Assembly: GCA_036172665.1 (NCBI GenBank)
Contig: CM069873.1
Span: 32,974,001-33,038,000 of the forward strand
Direction of reading: 5' to 3'
Source: Prosopocoilus inquinatus
Taxonomy: Eukaryota; Arthropoda; Insecta; Coleoptera; Lucanidae
DNA length: 64,000 bases
Shown piece after piece: positions 43,200 to 55,049 of the stretch. Under the pieces are notes generated by a model that was not told the DNA's origin, made no database searches, and worked only from the letters and a program-made list of their open reading frames with translations. How positions within the stretch are numbered: position 1 is the first letter of the stretch; each line of letters begins with the position of its first letter. A program made the position numbers and the translations under genes.

Positions 43200-44696
43200 T
43201 ATAAATAATTTTTTTTATGGGTGTGTGGGGATTTATTTAAATTTCCCGGCCTTTTCCTTTAACAGGGTTCTGCATTATTATTAATGTACTTATGTCATGC
43301 AAATACAGATGGCGTAAAAACTCGACACCACTTTTGTATGCAAGAGTCAGCAGTCTATTTCCTTCCTTGTCTATGGCTGTACCCCACAGTATGTACCCCT
43401 CAAGTAGGGTCGCAACATTTTCGTAACATAAACCGCAAATTATCCTAACTACACTGCCAAAACCCGCCAAATTTAAGTACCTATCTTACAAGTTGAAACT
43501 AAAGCATATTACAAGTAATTAGAAACTAAACACATTTAAATGATCTAGTTATTTAAGTAACTTTTAAAACGAATGGTAATTAAGCCCTTGCAATGTCATG
43601 AATGCTATATGAAAATCAAAGCCATACGACCAGTTACTTAGTAAATATTTTTTTTTACCATTGACAACACTGAGTAATGTCTTTTTTTTTTAATAGATAC
43701 AAATTTCATAAGAATTACTTTTTAAGCAGTGACATATACCTTCATAGATTTTATATTAGTTCTTCTTTGTCAGACTGCAGATTAGCCAATCGTGTAAGAT
43801 GTGATGCCTATACCGATACATATGTAGCTCAGGTGGCTTTGTTTTTCAAATGTTCACTAAGCAGATTTTGGCCGTAAGTTGCATTTATTTTCACGCTGAC
43901 TGCGAAGCTGACCAAAATGCGCTTACCGGAATTTTACATTTATTCCCGTAAAAGTAAGATTTAATACCGCCCAATTTGCGGTTTACTGCCCAACTTGGCA
44001 ACCCTGCCTCCAAGGAATCATCGTATCCAAACGGCGCGAATTATGAAAAGTTAATGTTAAGTTAATGTTAATGTGAAACATTAACATATTTAATTTCCAA
44101 AAACATACCTGAAACATTCTTTGTAAATGTTTAAAATGAATGTCAATATTAGACTGATTCGGTGAGACATCATCTTATATATTTTCAAAAACATAGCTCA
44201 AACATACTTTGAAATGTTTCAAAAGAAACGTTACACGTTAAAAATGAAATGTTTCATAGATAATCTCTGCTTACTGGGATGGGGGTCAGTTGAAATTACT
44301 CACCTTGAAGCGTTGAATTTAATAAAATATTTGCGTGAAGTATATCTCGTTTCCTTGAATTAATTCCTCAAATTACTCTGGTTTACAAATTTTAACATTC
44401 TTTAGTCATCAGAAACAAAATACTATAATTTTTTTGACGTTACTTTTAGGAATTTCAAATCTGCCGGGACTTCTTTCTGTTATATTGATACATTTTCGTT
44501 ATGTTTTAAAAATTAAATTATCAAAAGCACCAAAAACTGTTAACAACTTATTTGTTTCTTAACATTTGTTCTTAACATCCATTTGCTATAGTAACAATTA
44601 ATAAGAATACTAAGAGAATTGAAAAGTGTCTTAAGAGTGTAATTTTTTTGATATCTCTTCAAATAAAGAAGATAAGAACAAAATAACATTATTGGG
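43200..44696. other. Non-coding sequence
   Basis: No supported gene. Confidence 0.4.
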
Positions 44697-44937
44697 GTCT
44701 ATTCTGTAACATTGATATATACTTGATATATTGCTGTTTCAAGTGACCTTGCAAAATTAGTATCTTGTAGTTTCGAAAAAACTTACAATCCGTTTCGAAT
44801 GTAATCTCGAGTTAATATGCATCTCTCTTCAATTTGCGGTCAGCAATCGATGTGAAATGTTATGAAATCGTAACAAATTCTTATCAATTATCGAATACCA
44901 TATCAATTGATATGCATATCAATGTTACAGAATAGAC
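44697..44937. mobile_element. MITE with GTCTATTCTGTAACATTGAT ends
   Basis: The two ends are inverted copies of about 30 bp; 241 bp in total, non-coding. Target duplication uncertain. Confidence 0.8.
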
Positions 44938-45101
44938 AATAGAATGTTATTTGTTTGCAGATTATATTAATGCTTATCAAATTTAGCAATTTTTTCAAAT
45001 TGAAACCTACCCACCTACCGTCTACTTCTTCAAATAAGCGGGATCCCAATGGTGAGAATCGAATTTGAAACAGCCTATACATGGGTATTTTTTGTTTCCA
45101 G

Positions 45102-45347
45102 ACTTATGATGAAGACTTAACGAGGGATCGCAATTTAGCTTATGCTGCCGATTCAAGGGATTCACAAAAACAACAGCAACTCCTAAAACCTTCCACGCAG
45201 ACGAACAGTTGTATAAACGTACTTTTGAACACCGGAGTCGCAGACATTTTAAAACGCGTTATAAGCAAAAGACGTGAAGTTGTAGCTCCTGAAGAAATAT
45301 CGTCTACTTCAAGAAACAGTTTCTGTGATTGGTCGAGCGGAAAATAG
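45102..45347 (+). CDS. Candidate terminal exon of an upstream gene
   Basis: TTTTTTGTTTCCAG precedes a frame starting in phase 0: TYDEDLTRDRNLAYAADSRD, then polar sequence with a Gln run, NTGVADILKRVISKRREVVA and a stop at 45345-45347. The helix ADILKRVISKRR is the only structured-looking part. It lies 440 bp upstream of the BTB start and does not share its frame, so it is more likely the end of a gene from the left (perhaps the one with an exon at 16197) than part of the BTB gene. Function unknown. Confidence 0.5.
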   Translation, partial: TYDEDLTRDRNLAYAADSRDSQKQQQLLKPSTQTNSCINVLLNTGVADILKRVISKRREVVAPEEISSTSRNSFCDWSSGK

Positions 45348-45791
45348 ACAGAATTGTACGTTTTATAAATAGAATTAGCCTGATGTGTATATATTTTGTA
45401 CGACAAAGCAAAAACCATGGGGTTAATTAAATTAAAACTCACACTCCCACCGAACGAATTTTTTATTTCAGGGATTTCAGTGGCAGCCCTGATTTTCAGA
45501 TTATTTTTGGGTTGCCACTTGCCATTTGTCAATCACGTAGCCCGGATACCCGGATTGGTCCCGGAAATGGTTAATTAGTGCTGTTGCTTTCGCATTTTTG
45601 TTTATTTACGAACGTGTTTTCTTTTGTTATGCAATTCTGGACGCTAACTGAACATTTGCGGTTTTAAAGGCCCCCGGGCGGCTCAGAAATACCAGTTTTT
45701 GGTGTTTACAAAATAAAAGTAAGTAAACAGAATTACGTACGTATTTCAGTCGCACCGTGCCCGCATTTACGTGTTATGTGTTTTCAGCAAA

Positions 45792-46151
45792 ATGGCCACA
45801 ACTGAACAATTTTCGTTGCGGTGGAATAATTTCCACTCTAACCTCACTTCTGGCTTTCACGATTTGCTGGAGGCTGCCGACATGGTTGATGTCACGCTGG
45901 CTGTCGATGGACACTTTCTGCAGGCTCATAAAATTGTACTGTCCATTTGCAGTCCGTATTTTAAACAATTGTTTAAAGTAAACCCTTGTAAACACCCCAT
46001 AGTCATTTTAAAGGATGTTACCCATGGAAACATGAAGGATATTTTAGAATTTATGTACCTCGGAGAAGTTAATGTATTACGTGAGAATTTACCATCGTTT
46101 TTAAGGACTGCCGAGTTACTACAAGTTAAAGGACTTACAGGTGATGATTCT
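45792..46151 (+). CDS. BTB/POZ zinc-finger transcription factor, constant exon 1 (BTB domain)
   Basis: Start at AAAATGGCCACA (MATTEQFSLRWNNF), right after a splice acceptor TTTTCAG (45787), so a non-coding 5' exon probably lies upstream. The Met at 45771 is in frame but lies before the acceptor. The 120 residues are a complete BTB/POZ domain of the insect ttk type: FSLRWNNFHSNL, DVTLAVDGHFLQAHKIVLS, CSPYFKQLF, HPIVILKDV, FMYLGEVNV and LRTAELLQVKGLT. BTB domains mediate dimer formation and co-regulator binding in the nucleus. The opening EQFSLxWNNFxxNLxxGFH is closest to mod(mdg4), but the fingers differ, so I give no symbol. Exon ends in phase 0 at TCT|GTAAGT. Confidence 0.95.
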
Positions 46152-46643
46152 GTAAGTATTAAAAATAAGAAATGTCAGAAGTGATTCAATTGAAACTTAC
46201 TGAAAAAAATGTTATTCAATAATTATTATGCATTACAAGCTTAAATTATTTTCTTGGTAGTCAAAAACATTTCGTCACATGAATTCATGAAATACTTAGC
46301 TCAGATTCACAATAGACATAAACATAAGGTTTACATAAGCATAGAAGGCAAATAAATGTAATTTTTCAATATGTTTGTTAATGCATTTTATATAAACGCT
46401 GAATACAAAGAGCAAGACTCTTTATTAACCATTACAAGACTACTCATTGACCTACGGAATGACAAATGTAGCCAAAATTTATGTTTGGAATCCACTGTTT
46501 CTGTAATTCTTTATGTTTACGTCAATTATTGGGCTTACTCTTATTTTGGAAACCACTTATTACTCAGGTAACATGAGGAAATACAATGATTTCTTTGTTT
46601 CATGCGAAACATTCCTATAAAATTTCCTCGTTGCATTTTGCAG

Positions 46644-47091
46644 AGTGATACTTCTTCAAAGAAAGATGAAAAACCTGAATCAGTTTGTGATAACGAAGAA
46701 GACACTGACTACACTCAGTTAATGGAACCGGAAGCGATGACATTATCACATTACCCAAACACATCATTACCATCACAATCTACCCAGAAGCAACAACCCA
46801 TCGTCAATAGTTCAAAACGACACCACACAAAAAGTTCGTTACTTAATTCGAATTTAAAGCGAATCAAATCAGAGCCGAATGTAATGTCTTTGAATAAGAA
46901 TAACACGCGAGGGATAGAAATGACTGATTCGAATCTGATACATGACGATGATAGCGAATTTATAGAAGTTCCTACGAAGATGGACCAAAGTTTCGACAAA
47001 GAAGATTTGGGTATAAAGAAGGAAAACTACCTGTTCGATTCTAATATTGTTCCGAACATAACAGTGAGTGACACGAACACGCAGGACCATG
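46644..47091 (+). CDS. BTB zinc-finger gene, constant exon 2 (acidic/Ser-rich linker)
   Basis: Acceptor ATTTTGCAG, phase 0 start SDTSSKKDEKPESVCDNEED. The exon encodes about 149 residues of disordered linker with a basic patch (SSKRHHTKSS, NLKRIKSEP, the last a possible nuclear localisation and SUMO-like site) and an acidic end (DDDSEFIEVP). It ends CAT G|GTAGGT, phase 1. All four downstream finger exons begin in the matching phase, so this is the common splice partner. Confidence 0.9.
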
Positions 47092-48084
47092 GTAGGTATT
47101 TTTTCTTTGTTTATTCTGCTTGCTAGTTCTTGCATTGCAAGTATTAAATTAAAAACTTCAAATTGTTAAGTGCAGGTAATAAATTTGGAAATAATTACAA
47201 AGCGCTTTACAATTTTAGGTTTGCAGATGCTTTTTGTATCACTGCATATAATTTTGTGTTTTGCTTTTCTTAGTAGAAGTTTCTTTATTGAAATTACAAT
47301 TAATTCGAACATGTTTTAAAAAAAAAAATGATTGTTTAAAGTCGTAGCGTTACATATTATGCTCAGTGTAAAGTTATCGTTGACTAACTGATTAACACAG
47401 CGTTATTATGCCCACATGTATGTGTTATTAATATTTGTTATTCTCCAAATGCATTTTTAGTGATTTTCCAATTGAACTTAAATAAATTCACGCTATCCAT
47501 ACCTATTTTCAAAAGAAAAATAATTTAAAGAAATTCTTTTTAGAGGCAATAAGTTAAATTAGTTTTATTTTTTGCAGCAAATTCAAGTTAGTGTGTTTAA
47601 TATTTATGTATTTGCAAATGTTGTTAGAGGTCCAAAGTTGTTTATAGTCGTTTTATGAATTTGATTTTTTTTGGAGATTAAAAAAATAGAAACCCACTGA
47701 TATCTATTATACAAATTTATGGTCATTTATTGATGAAAGAATTTTTAACAGGGTTCCAACTAATTAAAGGCCCTCCATGGGGTTCTTGTAAACTATAAGA
47801 GATGCAAAGATGGTTAAATTACAAAAAAAAGTTGTGCTATTTTGGGATCTATAAAAATGTACAAAAAGTTTTTGTCTATCTCTGTTTGGCGGTAATTTTT
47901 CCTAAGGCCCATAATGTAACATATTACGCTCGAAAGCAGAAAACAGTAGACAATTACAGATTTCTGTAATTTTTCTTTTGCCAAAATAGTACTTCACAGA
48001 TTTTACAAACGTTTTGAGCTCGTCAAGTTTTCAAAATTTTTAAGAAGCACCTACGAAGCCGTATTTAAACACTAATTTTTTGGT

Positions 48085-49490
48085 TTCGACTGTAATTTGT
48101 AAAAACCAATCATATGTTTCAAAAACTAATTTACATTAAATATGTCGTGCTTTTTTATATTAAAAATATAGCAGAAAGAAATAAAGAAATTTCTTTTGTT
48201 CCGAAGACATAAAGAAAACAAATAAGAAACCGCCAATTTGGGATATCAAAAATCAGAGCAAATAAAAAAAAAACAAATGGAACCTGCGAAAAAAAAAAAA
48301 CGGAAACAAAAGAGAAATGAAAGCAGAAAATACAAGACGTGAAGTGAACAAAAACAAAATAAGATCGACAACGCCAAGCTGAATGAAAAACAATTTTCCG
48401 GACCAATCAAGAAATTCGTTGAAACTTGCACTGCGCAACACACAAGAATAACACAACTGAGATGGACACAAAACAAATGAATTAGAAACAGAAAATGAAA
48501 ACTATAAAAAATCGTCAATAAAGTGCAAAATATCAAAGCAAGAAAGAAGTAAAAGAAGTACACAGTACGAAAGCGTAAAGTACGGAAAACAGACAAATAA
48601 GGTTGATTACTAAGATGAACAAAAACAAAATGAATCTCCAGATGAATAATGAATTTAAAAAACAATTGTTGCAAATCGTTTTTGATTGCAGTGAAAACCT
48701 CGAGCAGCCTCTGTACAGCTGTTCCAGCCCTGTTTGGGGCTTCTACAGCAGAGACGTAGCTCGACATTCCCACTGCAGACCAAAAACGACTTGTCCCATT
48801 TATTCGCAATCGCAAGTGATGAACAGATAAAAGAAAAGTTAGTAAAAAATAAAAGACAACGGTAAAAAAGCGCCAATCAACAAAAGAGCAAAAAAAAAAC
48901 AATTTGATAAAAATAAATAAAAGAAAAATACCTAAGCCATAAATTGAATTGAAGAAAAACAACAGAAGTGCTGTGATACTAAGATGGGCAAAAAAGATGA
49001 AAATCGACGAAAGTTTTTCCAAATAAAAACAAACTCGTAAGAAACAAAAGAAAACTATATGAAGGAGTCAATAAAATGCGAAAACCAATTCAATTAAAAA
49101 GAAAAAAAGGCGAAATGCAGAAAAAAGGAAATAAAAGCAGTATGGATGGACAGAAAAGGAAAAGAAATGCGATTATCGGACTGAAAACTTTTGCAAGTCA
49201 AACGAAATATAATAGACGATGCTCAAAGTATCCTCTCCTATAATACTTTTAAATTAAACCACTGACATGGACAGTTATTATTGATCACGTTGTATGTTGT
49301 ATTTTTTGCGGTTTAAAATTTTTGGTCGGTGATTTTGTTTCGTAAATTATATTAGATGTAGTATTCTGTTGAGTGTTGTTACGTGAAACTAAGAACAATA
49401 GTAAATATAATATTTTTAAACGCCAAATATGTCTAAATTGTAGGGCAAACGGCGGAATTGCGCCCAATCTGACAACTCTGGGATTGACAG
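48085..49490 (-). repeat. T-rich interspersed repeat, copy 2 (inverted)
   Basis: Purine-rich on the plus strand, inverse of the family at 12925-14005. Its ends match that copy (AACTCTGACAACCCTGG-type end near 49490, GCCCAATCTGACAACTC; AAACTAATTTACAT near 48130). The long minus-strand frame (258 residues, Phe/Leu-rich) is composition, not a membrane protein. Interrupted by a hairpin module. Confidence 0.65.
48668..48830. mobile_element. Hairpin module inserted in the T-rich repeat
   Basis: GCAAATCGTTTTTGATTGCA, CAGCCTCTGTACAGCTGTTC, GCCCTGTTTGGGGC, CACTGCAGACCAAAAACGAC and TTGTCCC; the same order as at 5993-6110 and the inverse of 32014-32705. GCCCTGTTTGGGGC forms a small stem and the flanks GTTTTTGATTGCAGTG / CACTGCAGACCAAAAAC pair with each other. 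Confidence 0.8.
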
Positions 49491-50220
49491 TTTCTCAGAT
49501 ACGACTGTCAACTGTTTTTTCTCTTATGGCCGCTAACTTGGTATTCGTACCACATGATACAAAAAATGAAATCTGAATACGAGATACTTATGCTTTTGTT
49601 TTAAAACAAAATATTAAGTTACTGAAAAAATAGTTTCAGAAAAGAACATTCTTTATCTGTTATCTTTTATTTTCTTATATTTCATTTATAAATGCATTGC
49701 TACCACCTTAATACAATTACGTTAACTCCTGGTCACTTATCGAAATGTGGTGGGAAGTTGCGCTGAAGCGTCAATCAACTGTCCTGAGCTAGTTTCTGAA
49801 GGGGAAGGGTGGGTATAACAACAAAAGCGCCAAGAAGTTACCTCAGCTAAAATGCGCACTATAGAACCGAGTCCCAAGGATCTACAGCTTGCGGTGATAT
49901 TCGAAAACTACCAAGTGATACCCTTACACCCGATCATTTAAGATAATTTGTCGACGCAGCAAAACACCAAACGTACTTAAAATAACTATATTTAGGCATA
50001 CTAAGTCGTAATGCAACAACAAGAAACACAATAGCGTGAGGGGCCTAATATAATCTAAATATTTAATCTCAGTACGATATTCAAATTAAATAAAAATAAA
50101 ATTAAATAGTTTTACCCTTCACAGAAATGTGAATCGGTAATTCAATATCCTTAAATTATCCTTGGTTTATAATAACCACGAGAAAACGTTACATGTGCCG
50201 AAAATATTTACGTAAGCGAT
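49491..50220. other. Intronic non-coding sequence
   Basis: GGGATTGACAGTTTCTCAGA onwards (49480-49645) is a diverged direct copy of 58155-58335, part of a MITE family. The rest shows nothing. Confidence 0.5.
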
Positions 50221-50232
50221 TAAATTACGTCA

Positions 50233-50400
50233 ATTTTTGGATAGTTCTTGCTCGTGAGAATTGCAGAGAATATCAAACAAATAAAAAAGCTTTTTAAAAA
50301 CGAGCTAAAAGAGTAATTATAATTGCGAAACGTCAAGTAAGTCAATAAATTACTCTTTTAGCTCGTTTTTAAAAAGCTTTTTTATTTGTTTCATATTCTC
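50233..50400. mobile_element. Palindrome flanked by 12-bp direct repeats
   Basis: AGAGAATATCAAACAAATAA on the left pairs with its inverse at the right end; arms about 55 bp including AAAAACGAGCTAAAAGAGTA. TAAATTACGTCA flanks it at 50221-50232 and 50401-50412. Confidence 0.75.
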
Positions 50401-50449
50401 TAAATTACGTCAGTTATAAAACAGAAATATACGTTACTCTAATTCTAGT

Positions 50450-52860
50450 TAGATGATGAGCGGCGTTGACGGTCGCAGTCATTTATCAGCAATCAGTTAT
50501 TCTTTATTTAGACGGTTCCAATCTCAGCTACTCTTACTGCGAATTGATTTGAAGCTATTTCTGGAGGCTGGATGGTCCCAAACATGCCCAATCGCATTTC
50601 CAGTTGGGATTTTAGCAGGACAATCTAAAATCCTCATTCCGACTTCATGTATGTTTTCTTACACAATCCAAGTAATGACAGTGGTGCGTTATTGTGCATT
50701 AATAGGAAGTTTGGACCAATGAATGGTGCGTGGAGTTCAACACGTGGTTCAGAAACCTCCCTGATGACCTATCGGTAGTCACAGCACCATTATTCACAAC
50801 CACTAACTCCGTACGCGCCTTTAAAGATACTCTACCCTAGACCATAATGGAACCGTCGCCGAAAATTGAGTATTTCTAAAATTGCATTGCTCATATTACT
50901 CACTATATCTGAACTAAACAAACAGAACTGTGATTCATCTGTAAACAAATTTTTGGCGCCGCCGTTATGAGCATTCTATTCAAAGCGCTCTCTGATAAAT
51001 TGCAATCTTGGTAGATGATGCTCCTTGGTGTTTAAGGGACCTTTATGGAATACTCTAGCGTGATTTCCCATATCACGAAGATGATTTCTTATGTTTTGTG
51101 TGATAATTTGAACATTCATTGCATTGTACGGGGTGGCCCGACGATGCGTATTTCTTCTGTGAGGTTTATGGGAAAAAATTAGGAAAGAAATCGATAAAGA
51201 ATTTTATAATAGACAATACTCAGTATACTATAAAATTATTTTAAACTATACAGAGTGATCAGAAAAATAGTGGCTCGTGGAAACTAATTTTTTTTTAATG
51301 GAACACCTGTATGTTTTTAGATATTTGGATGTGCCGCAGTGAGCTGATTAGAACGGTATAAAAATATGTTGATTTCATTGAACTACTTTCGTAAAATATT
51401 TTTTTTTCTTGTAGAATTCTGCAAAAATTCAGTCAGTTTGAATATGAATTTCTGATTACTGACGTAACACAGACGAACGAATTTTTAGGACTTTGGCCTT
51501 TATGAAAATGTGAACAAAATTAAGTTATCTTTTTGCATCATACCGAGCGATCGATACTTACGAAACATTCAGTATTTTTAAATGGAGCGGCCTACTTTTT
51601 ATTTCAGAAATGGATAGCACTTAAACGTAGATTTCTGCTGATATAAGATTATATACTTTTATTTCTAATAATTTCGTTACTAGAATTTTTCTTTTTATAA
51701 GTATTTCAATGGTCGGCGTTTTAAACTACACATCCAGTATTGCTACTTTCCTACTTAAATTCATTCATTCCAAGTCCATTCCATTTTTCGATCATTTGAT
51801 TCTACTTTCAAAGATCTCTAATTTGAATACCCTCGCGATTGGATTTATTTTACCAAAAATAATTTAAAACCGACCATTGAAATACTTGTAAAAAGAAAAT
51901 TTTTAGTGATGAAATTATTAAAAATAAAGGTATATAACCTGATATCAGCAGAAAGCTACATTTAAGTGCTATCCATTTCTAAAATAAAAAGTAGGCCGTT
52001 CTATTAAAAAAAAATGAGATACCGAATGTTTCGTAAGTATCGATCGCTCGATATAATGCAAAAAGATATCTTAATTTTCTTCACATTTTCATAAAGGCCA
52101 AAGTCCTAAAAATATCGTGTTAGATTTTCATTCGTCTGTGTTATCTCATTAATCAGAAATTCATACTACAACTGACTGAATTTTTGCAGAATTCTTCAAG
52201 AAAAAAAAAATTTTTACGAAAGTAGTTCAATGAAATCAATATATTTTTATACCGTTGTTATTTGCTCACTGCGGCACATCCAAATATCTAAAGATATACA
52301 GGATGTTCCATTAAAAAAAAATAGTTTCCACAAACCGCCATTTTCCTGATCACTCTGTATAGCTCAAAATAATTTTACAATATGCCGCGTATTGTCTAGT
52401 GTAAAATTCTTTATCGATTTTTTTCCTATAGGCCTCACAGGAGAAATACGCATCATTGGGCCACCCCGTACAATTAAATTTTCAGCATTTTTGTAGTGCA
52501 ATGTCGGGTACGCATGGCACTTAAATGTAAGGAATTGGACGTTTAAGGCGCTTGTTGCCCTTTTATGACATTGTACTGCTTTATTTCTTAATCCCCACTT
52601 TCCCTAAACCGCCTAGAATTCTTGAAATTGTCAACTGCTGAGCGTCGTTGGTTATGGCTGGATATCTTCCACTATGCCCATCTTTAATCAATATAATGGC
52701 TTCAACAGTTTGATCACGACTTAAATTTCCAAAATTGCGAACAGGAACTTCATCTTCATATTTGAGAACAATATAACTAAATTTTTTAGAATAATCACTT
52801 GTTAAAATTATGACAAACTTAGGATATACACTAAGACGTGTGTTCACCTTAACGTGTCGA
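50450..52860 (-). pseudogene. Tc1-like transposase, decayed and split by a palindromic element
   Basis: Minus-strand order: N-terminal helix-turn-helix (NFGNLSRDQTVEAIILIKDG, QQLTISRILGGLGKVGIKK; 52847-52581), then after the inserted palindrome a second helix-turn-helix (ITQNIRNHLRDMGNHARVFH, GPLNTKEHHLPRLQFIRE; about 51115-51000), the first catalytic strand NLFTDESQFCLF (about 50930) and a trace of the block around the third acid, NAIGHVWDHPASRNS (about 50560), where SPDLNPIEHVWD is usual. Frames are broken several times. Dead. Confidence 0.8.
51123..52474. mobile_element. 1.35-kb palindromic element inserted in the Tc1-like transposase gene
   Basis: Ends ATTGTACGGGGTGGCCC and its inverse. 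Arms of nearly 600 bp mirror each other (CCAAAGTCCTAAAAAT, GCACATCCAAATATCT, GCCGACCATTGAAATACTTG are shared blocks) around a loop of about 150 bp. No coding. It separates two coding parts of the Tc1-like gene, which fixes the order of insertion. Confidence 0.88.
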
Positions 52861-53011
52861 AACAGTAACGACTATTCAGTTTCTTGAAGATGAATTTTTG
52901 CAGATTTTTATAGACTTGGAAATAGTGCAACTTTTTTGGAATTTAATCGTCTTTGTATCTCTTATAGTTTACGAGATTCCCATGGTGGGCCTTTAGTTAG
53001 TTGTAACCCTG

Positions 53012-53888
53012 TATTATGATAACTTAAAAATCTCTATTTTCCTCATGAAAAGTATAAAGTGTTCATTTGAATTTGTGGTCTAGTGACCTTTGACGGCTGT
53101 ATACGTATGTCGTAGCGTATGTCACACGCACTTTCACTTCAGTCTGTTTACCGGCGCGTGTTAGACATGTTTGTTTCTAACCTAGAAGCATTGCCAGAAG
53201 TATTCCATAAAATCGTACTTAAAACGAACATGTGTTTCTAAAAATGTTATTTTCGCAATGGAGTTAAAATAAAAGGTATTTTGTAAATAAAAATAACTGT
53301 TATCATAAATTTGTGTATTATTATTGGCAAATATCAAATGAAAAGGTGAGCCGTATGATTTAATTCACGACATGAGATGAGTTTAACAGTTCCAACGGCC
53401 ACTAGACCACAAACTCAGATGAACATATAGTGTCGTCTAAAAAAGTAATCTTATCCCCTCTCGTTATTTTTATCTTGCCAAAAACATAAAACATGTTTTT
53501 GTAAAGAAAACCTTGAATATATATTTTTTAATTCAAAGAGGGTGATCTCTTCAAAACACAAATTTTTCAATTATATGTTAGAAATTAGTTTATAACTTAT
53601 TGACTGACAAATGCGCTTATGATAAAAAATCAGTTAATTACTTATTTCTGTAACGCGTAAACTAAATTATGATTCATGCGAAGTGCAAAACTGTGAACAT
53701 GAAGTTTCTTGAGGGTTTGATTATTATTATTTTTTTAATTTAAAATTAATTCGCATCCGTAGAAGTTTAATTGAACGCATTTATTTATCTTACTTTCAGT
53801 TTGGCTGAATGTTTTTGTGTATTTCGTTGCATATTATTTCTTGCCTCATTGCATGGTAAGTACTAATACATTAGTTTAATCTTTGCAG
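53012..53888. other. Intron 3' end before the first finger exon
   Basis: No gene. Ends with TTTAATCTTTGCAG (acceptor at 53888). Confidence 0.6.
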
Positions 53889-54082
53889 CAAGTTGCGAAG
53901 CTTGTGGAAAGTTAATGAGGAAAAGTAGCATACGAAGACATATGTATGACGTGCATATCCCCACACAGCAGTTACCTTGTGATATTTGTCATAAACTCTT
54001 CAAAACTGCTAACAGCCTCACCACACATCTCATAACTATTCATAAGCAGCTCAAATCAGACAGACAAAGATACAAAACTTAA
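53889..54082 (+). CDS. BTB zinc-finger gene, alternative finger exon 1
   Basis: Starts in phase 1 after TTTGCAG. Encodes SCEACGKLMRKSSIRRHMYD, a C2H2 finger ending in H-x4-H, then LPCDICHKLFKTANSLTTHL, a second finger, and a basic tail (KSDRQRYKT) with its own stop TAA (54080-54082). Too short to appear as a stand-alone open frame. Splicing of the constant exon 2 to this exon gives one complete protein isoform; the finger pair would set its DNA target. Confidence 0.9.
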
Positions 54083-54795
54083 ACGCACTCTAATTTTATA
54101 TCTCATCATTATTATTATTTTTTTTGTTACGTGTTTTATGTAAAGATAAATTTTACGGATGTTTCATATTTGTATTTTTAACTTCATCAATGTTATATGC
54201 AGGTATTCTGAAAGTGTGTAATTAAATGACATTTAAATAAATAATTGCAATAATTGTTCGTAGCTTATTTTTTTAAGCATTAAAGTCTTTTATATTTAAC
54301 CATAGTAACTTGGTATAATTTAAATTAATACAATTAAATTTAATTGCTATTGTAAAATAATGGAAGCATTTTTCTTTTGAGGTTTTTATTTTATTAAATA
54401 AATTGGTCGTAATTTCATTACTATTTTTAAAATGATGCGAATGAAGTTAACTTCTATTTATTGTGAATATTTTATTAAGTTGAATGTTCTTGTTGTAGGA
54501 ACATATTTGTAAATATATTATTACATACTTTCAGAGAGTAGAAGCATGTAAATACTAAAACATAAATTAAAAATTTGTCAAAACAAAACGAATTTACATA
54601 GTTAAATAATTTATATTTCTATATTATTGTTATATAAATCTCAAAATACAAAACCTTAAAGTAAAAATACAGGGTTTTTTTTTCATTGGATCCCTATTGA
54701 CTTTTTAATGCTGCTCTCGGATTGCGACGGAGTAAGAATACAGCATGCGTATTGCCAATTTCATTGTCACTCTATTAATTTTCGATTGTATTTAG
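54083..54795. other. 3' untranslated region of isoform 1 and intron
   Basis: AT-rich with several AATAAA signals (for example AAATAAATAA near 54233 and ATTAAATAAATTGG near 54390). No coding pattern. Confidence 0.55.
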
Positions 54796-55049
54796 GAAAA
54801 GCCGAAGCAAAGTACGGCAAGACTCACCTGTTCAAATGTGAAAAGTGTACAAAAGGCTTTTCAAGGAGAGATCACCTGAGAACTCATGAAAAAAACATCC
54901 ACGGTGAAGACGCCGGGCCGTTCGCTTGCATAATTTGCTCTCAATTGTATAAGAATTCTGAAAGTCTGCGTAAGCATATTGCCAAGTTCCACTACCATAA
55001 AGTTCAAGAGGTACCTGCCAGAGTTCAGAAAATTCAAATAAACGCTTAA
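54796..55049 (+). CDS. BTB zinc-finger gene, alternative finger exon 2
   Basis: Acceptor GTATTTAG at 54795; phase 1 start GKAEAKYGKTHLFKCEKCTK. Finger 1: CEKCTKGFSRRDHLRTHEKN with H-x4-H; finger 2: FACIICSQLYKNSESLRKHI with H-x4-H; basic tail QEVPARVQKIQINA and stop. Same layout as its neighbours. An upstream Met at 54708 is in frame but lies before the acceptor. Confidence 0.92.

Larger units (their letters stand above)
47749..53011. mobile_element. Element with ~125-bp inverted ends, filled with nested insertions
   Basis: CAGGGTTCCAACTAATTAAA at 47749 (followed by GGCCCTCCATGG and a further 90 bp) is mirrored by GGGCCTTTAGTTAGTTGTAA ending CCCTG at 53011. The same ends bound the 1-kb element at 57829-58803. 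Between them lie the T-rich repeat, a hairpin module, a palindrome, a Tc1-like pseudogene and its own insertion. The ends could belong to two independent insertions of the same family; nothing in between proves they are one unit. All lies in the intron between the linker exon and the first finger exon. Confidence 0.6.

Noticed and set aside
43237..43470. 77-residue minus-strand frame MAGFGSVVRIICGLCYENVA
   Set aside because: Coding-like composition but no splice sites or family I recognise; could be a decayed exon.
48246..49022. 258-residue Phe/Leu-rich frame that looks like a multi-pass membrane protein
   Set aside because: Created by the T-rich repeat, interrupted by a hairpin module; the related copy at 12925-14005 does not keep the frame.
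54708..54795. Met at 54708 as an independent start of a small zinc-finger protein
   Set aside because: It lies before a good splice acceptor that is in the same phase as three sister exons, so the exon start at 54796 explains it better.
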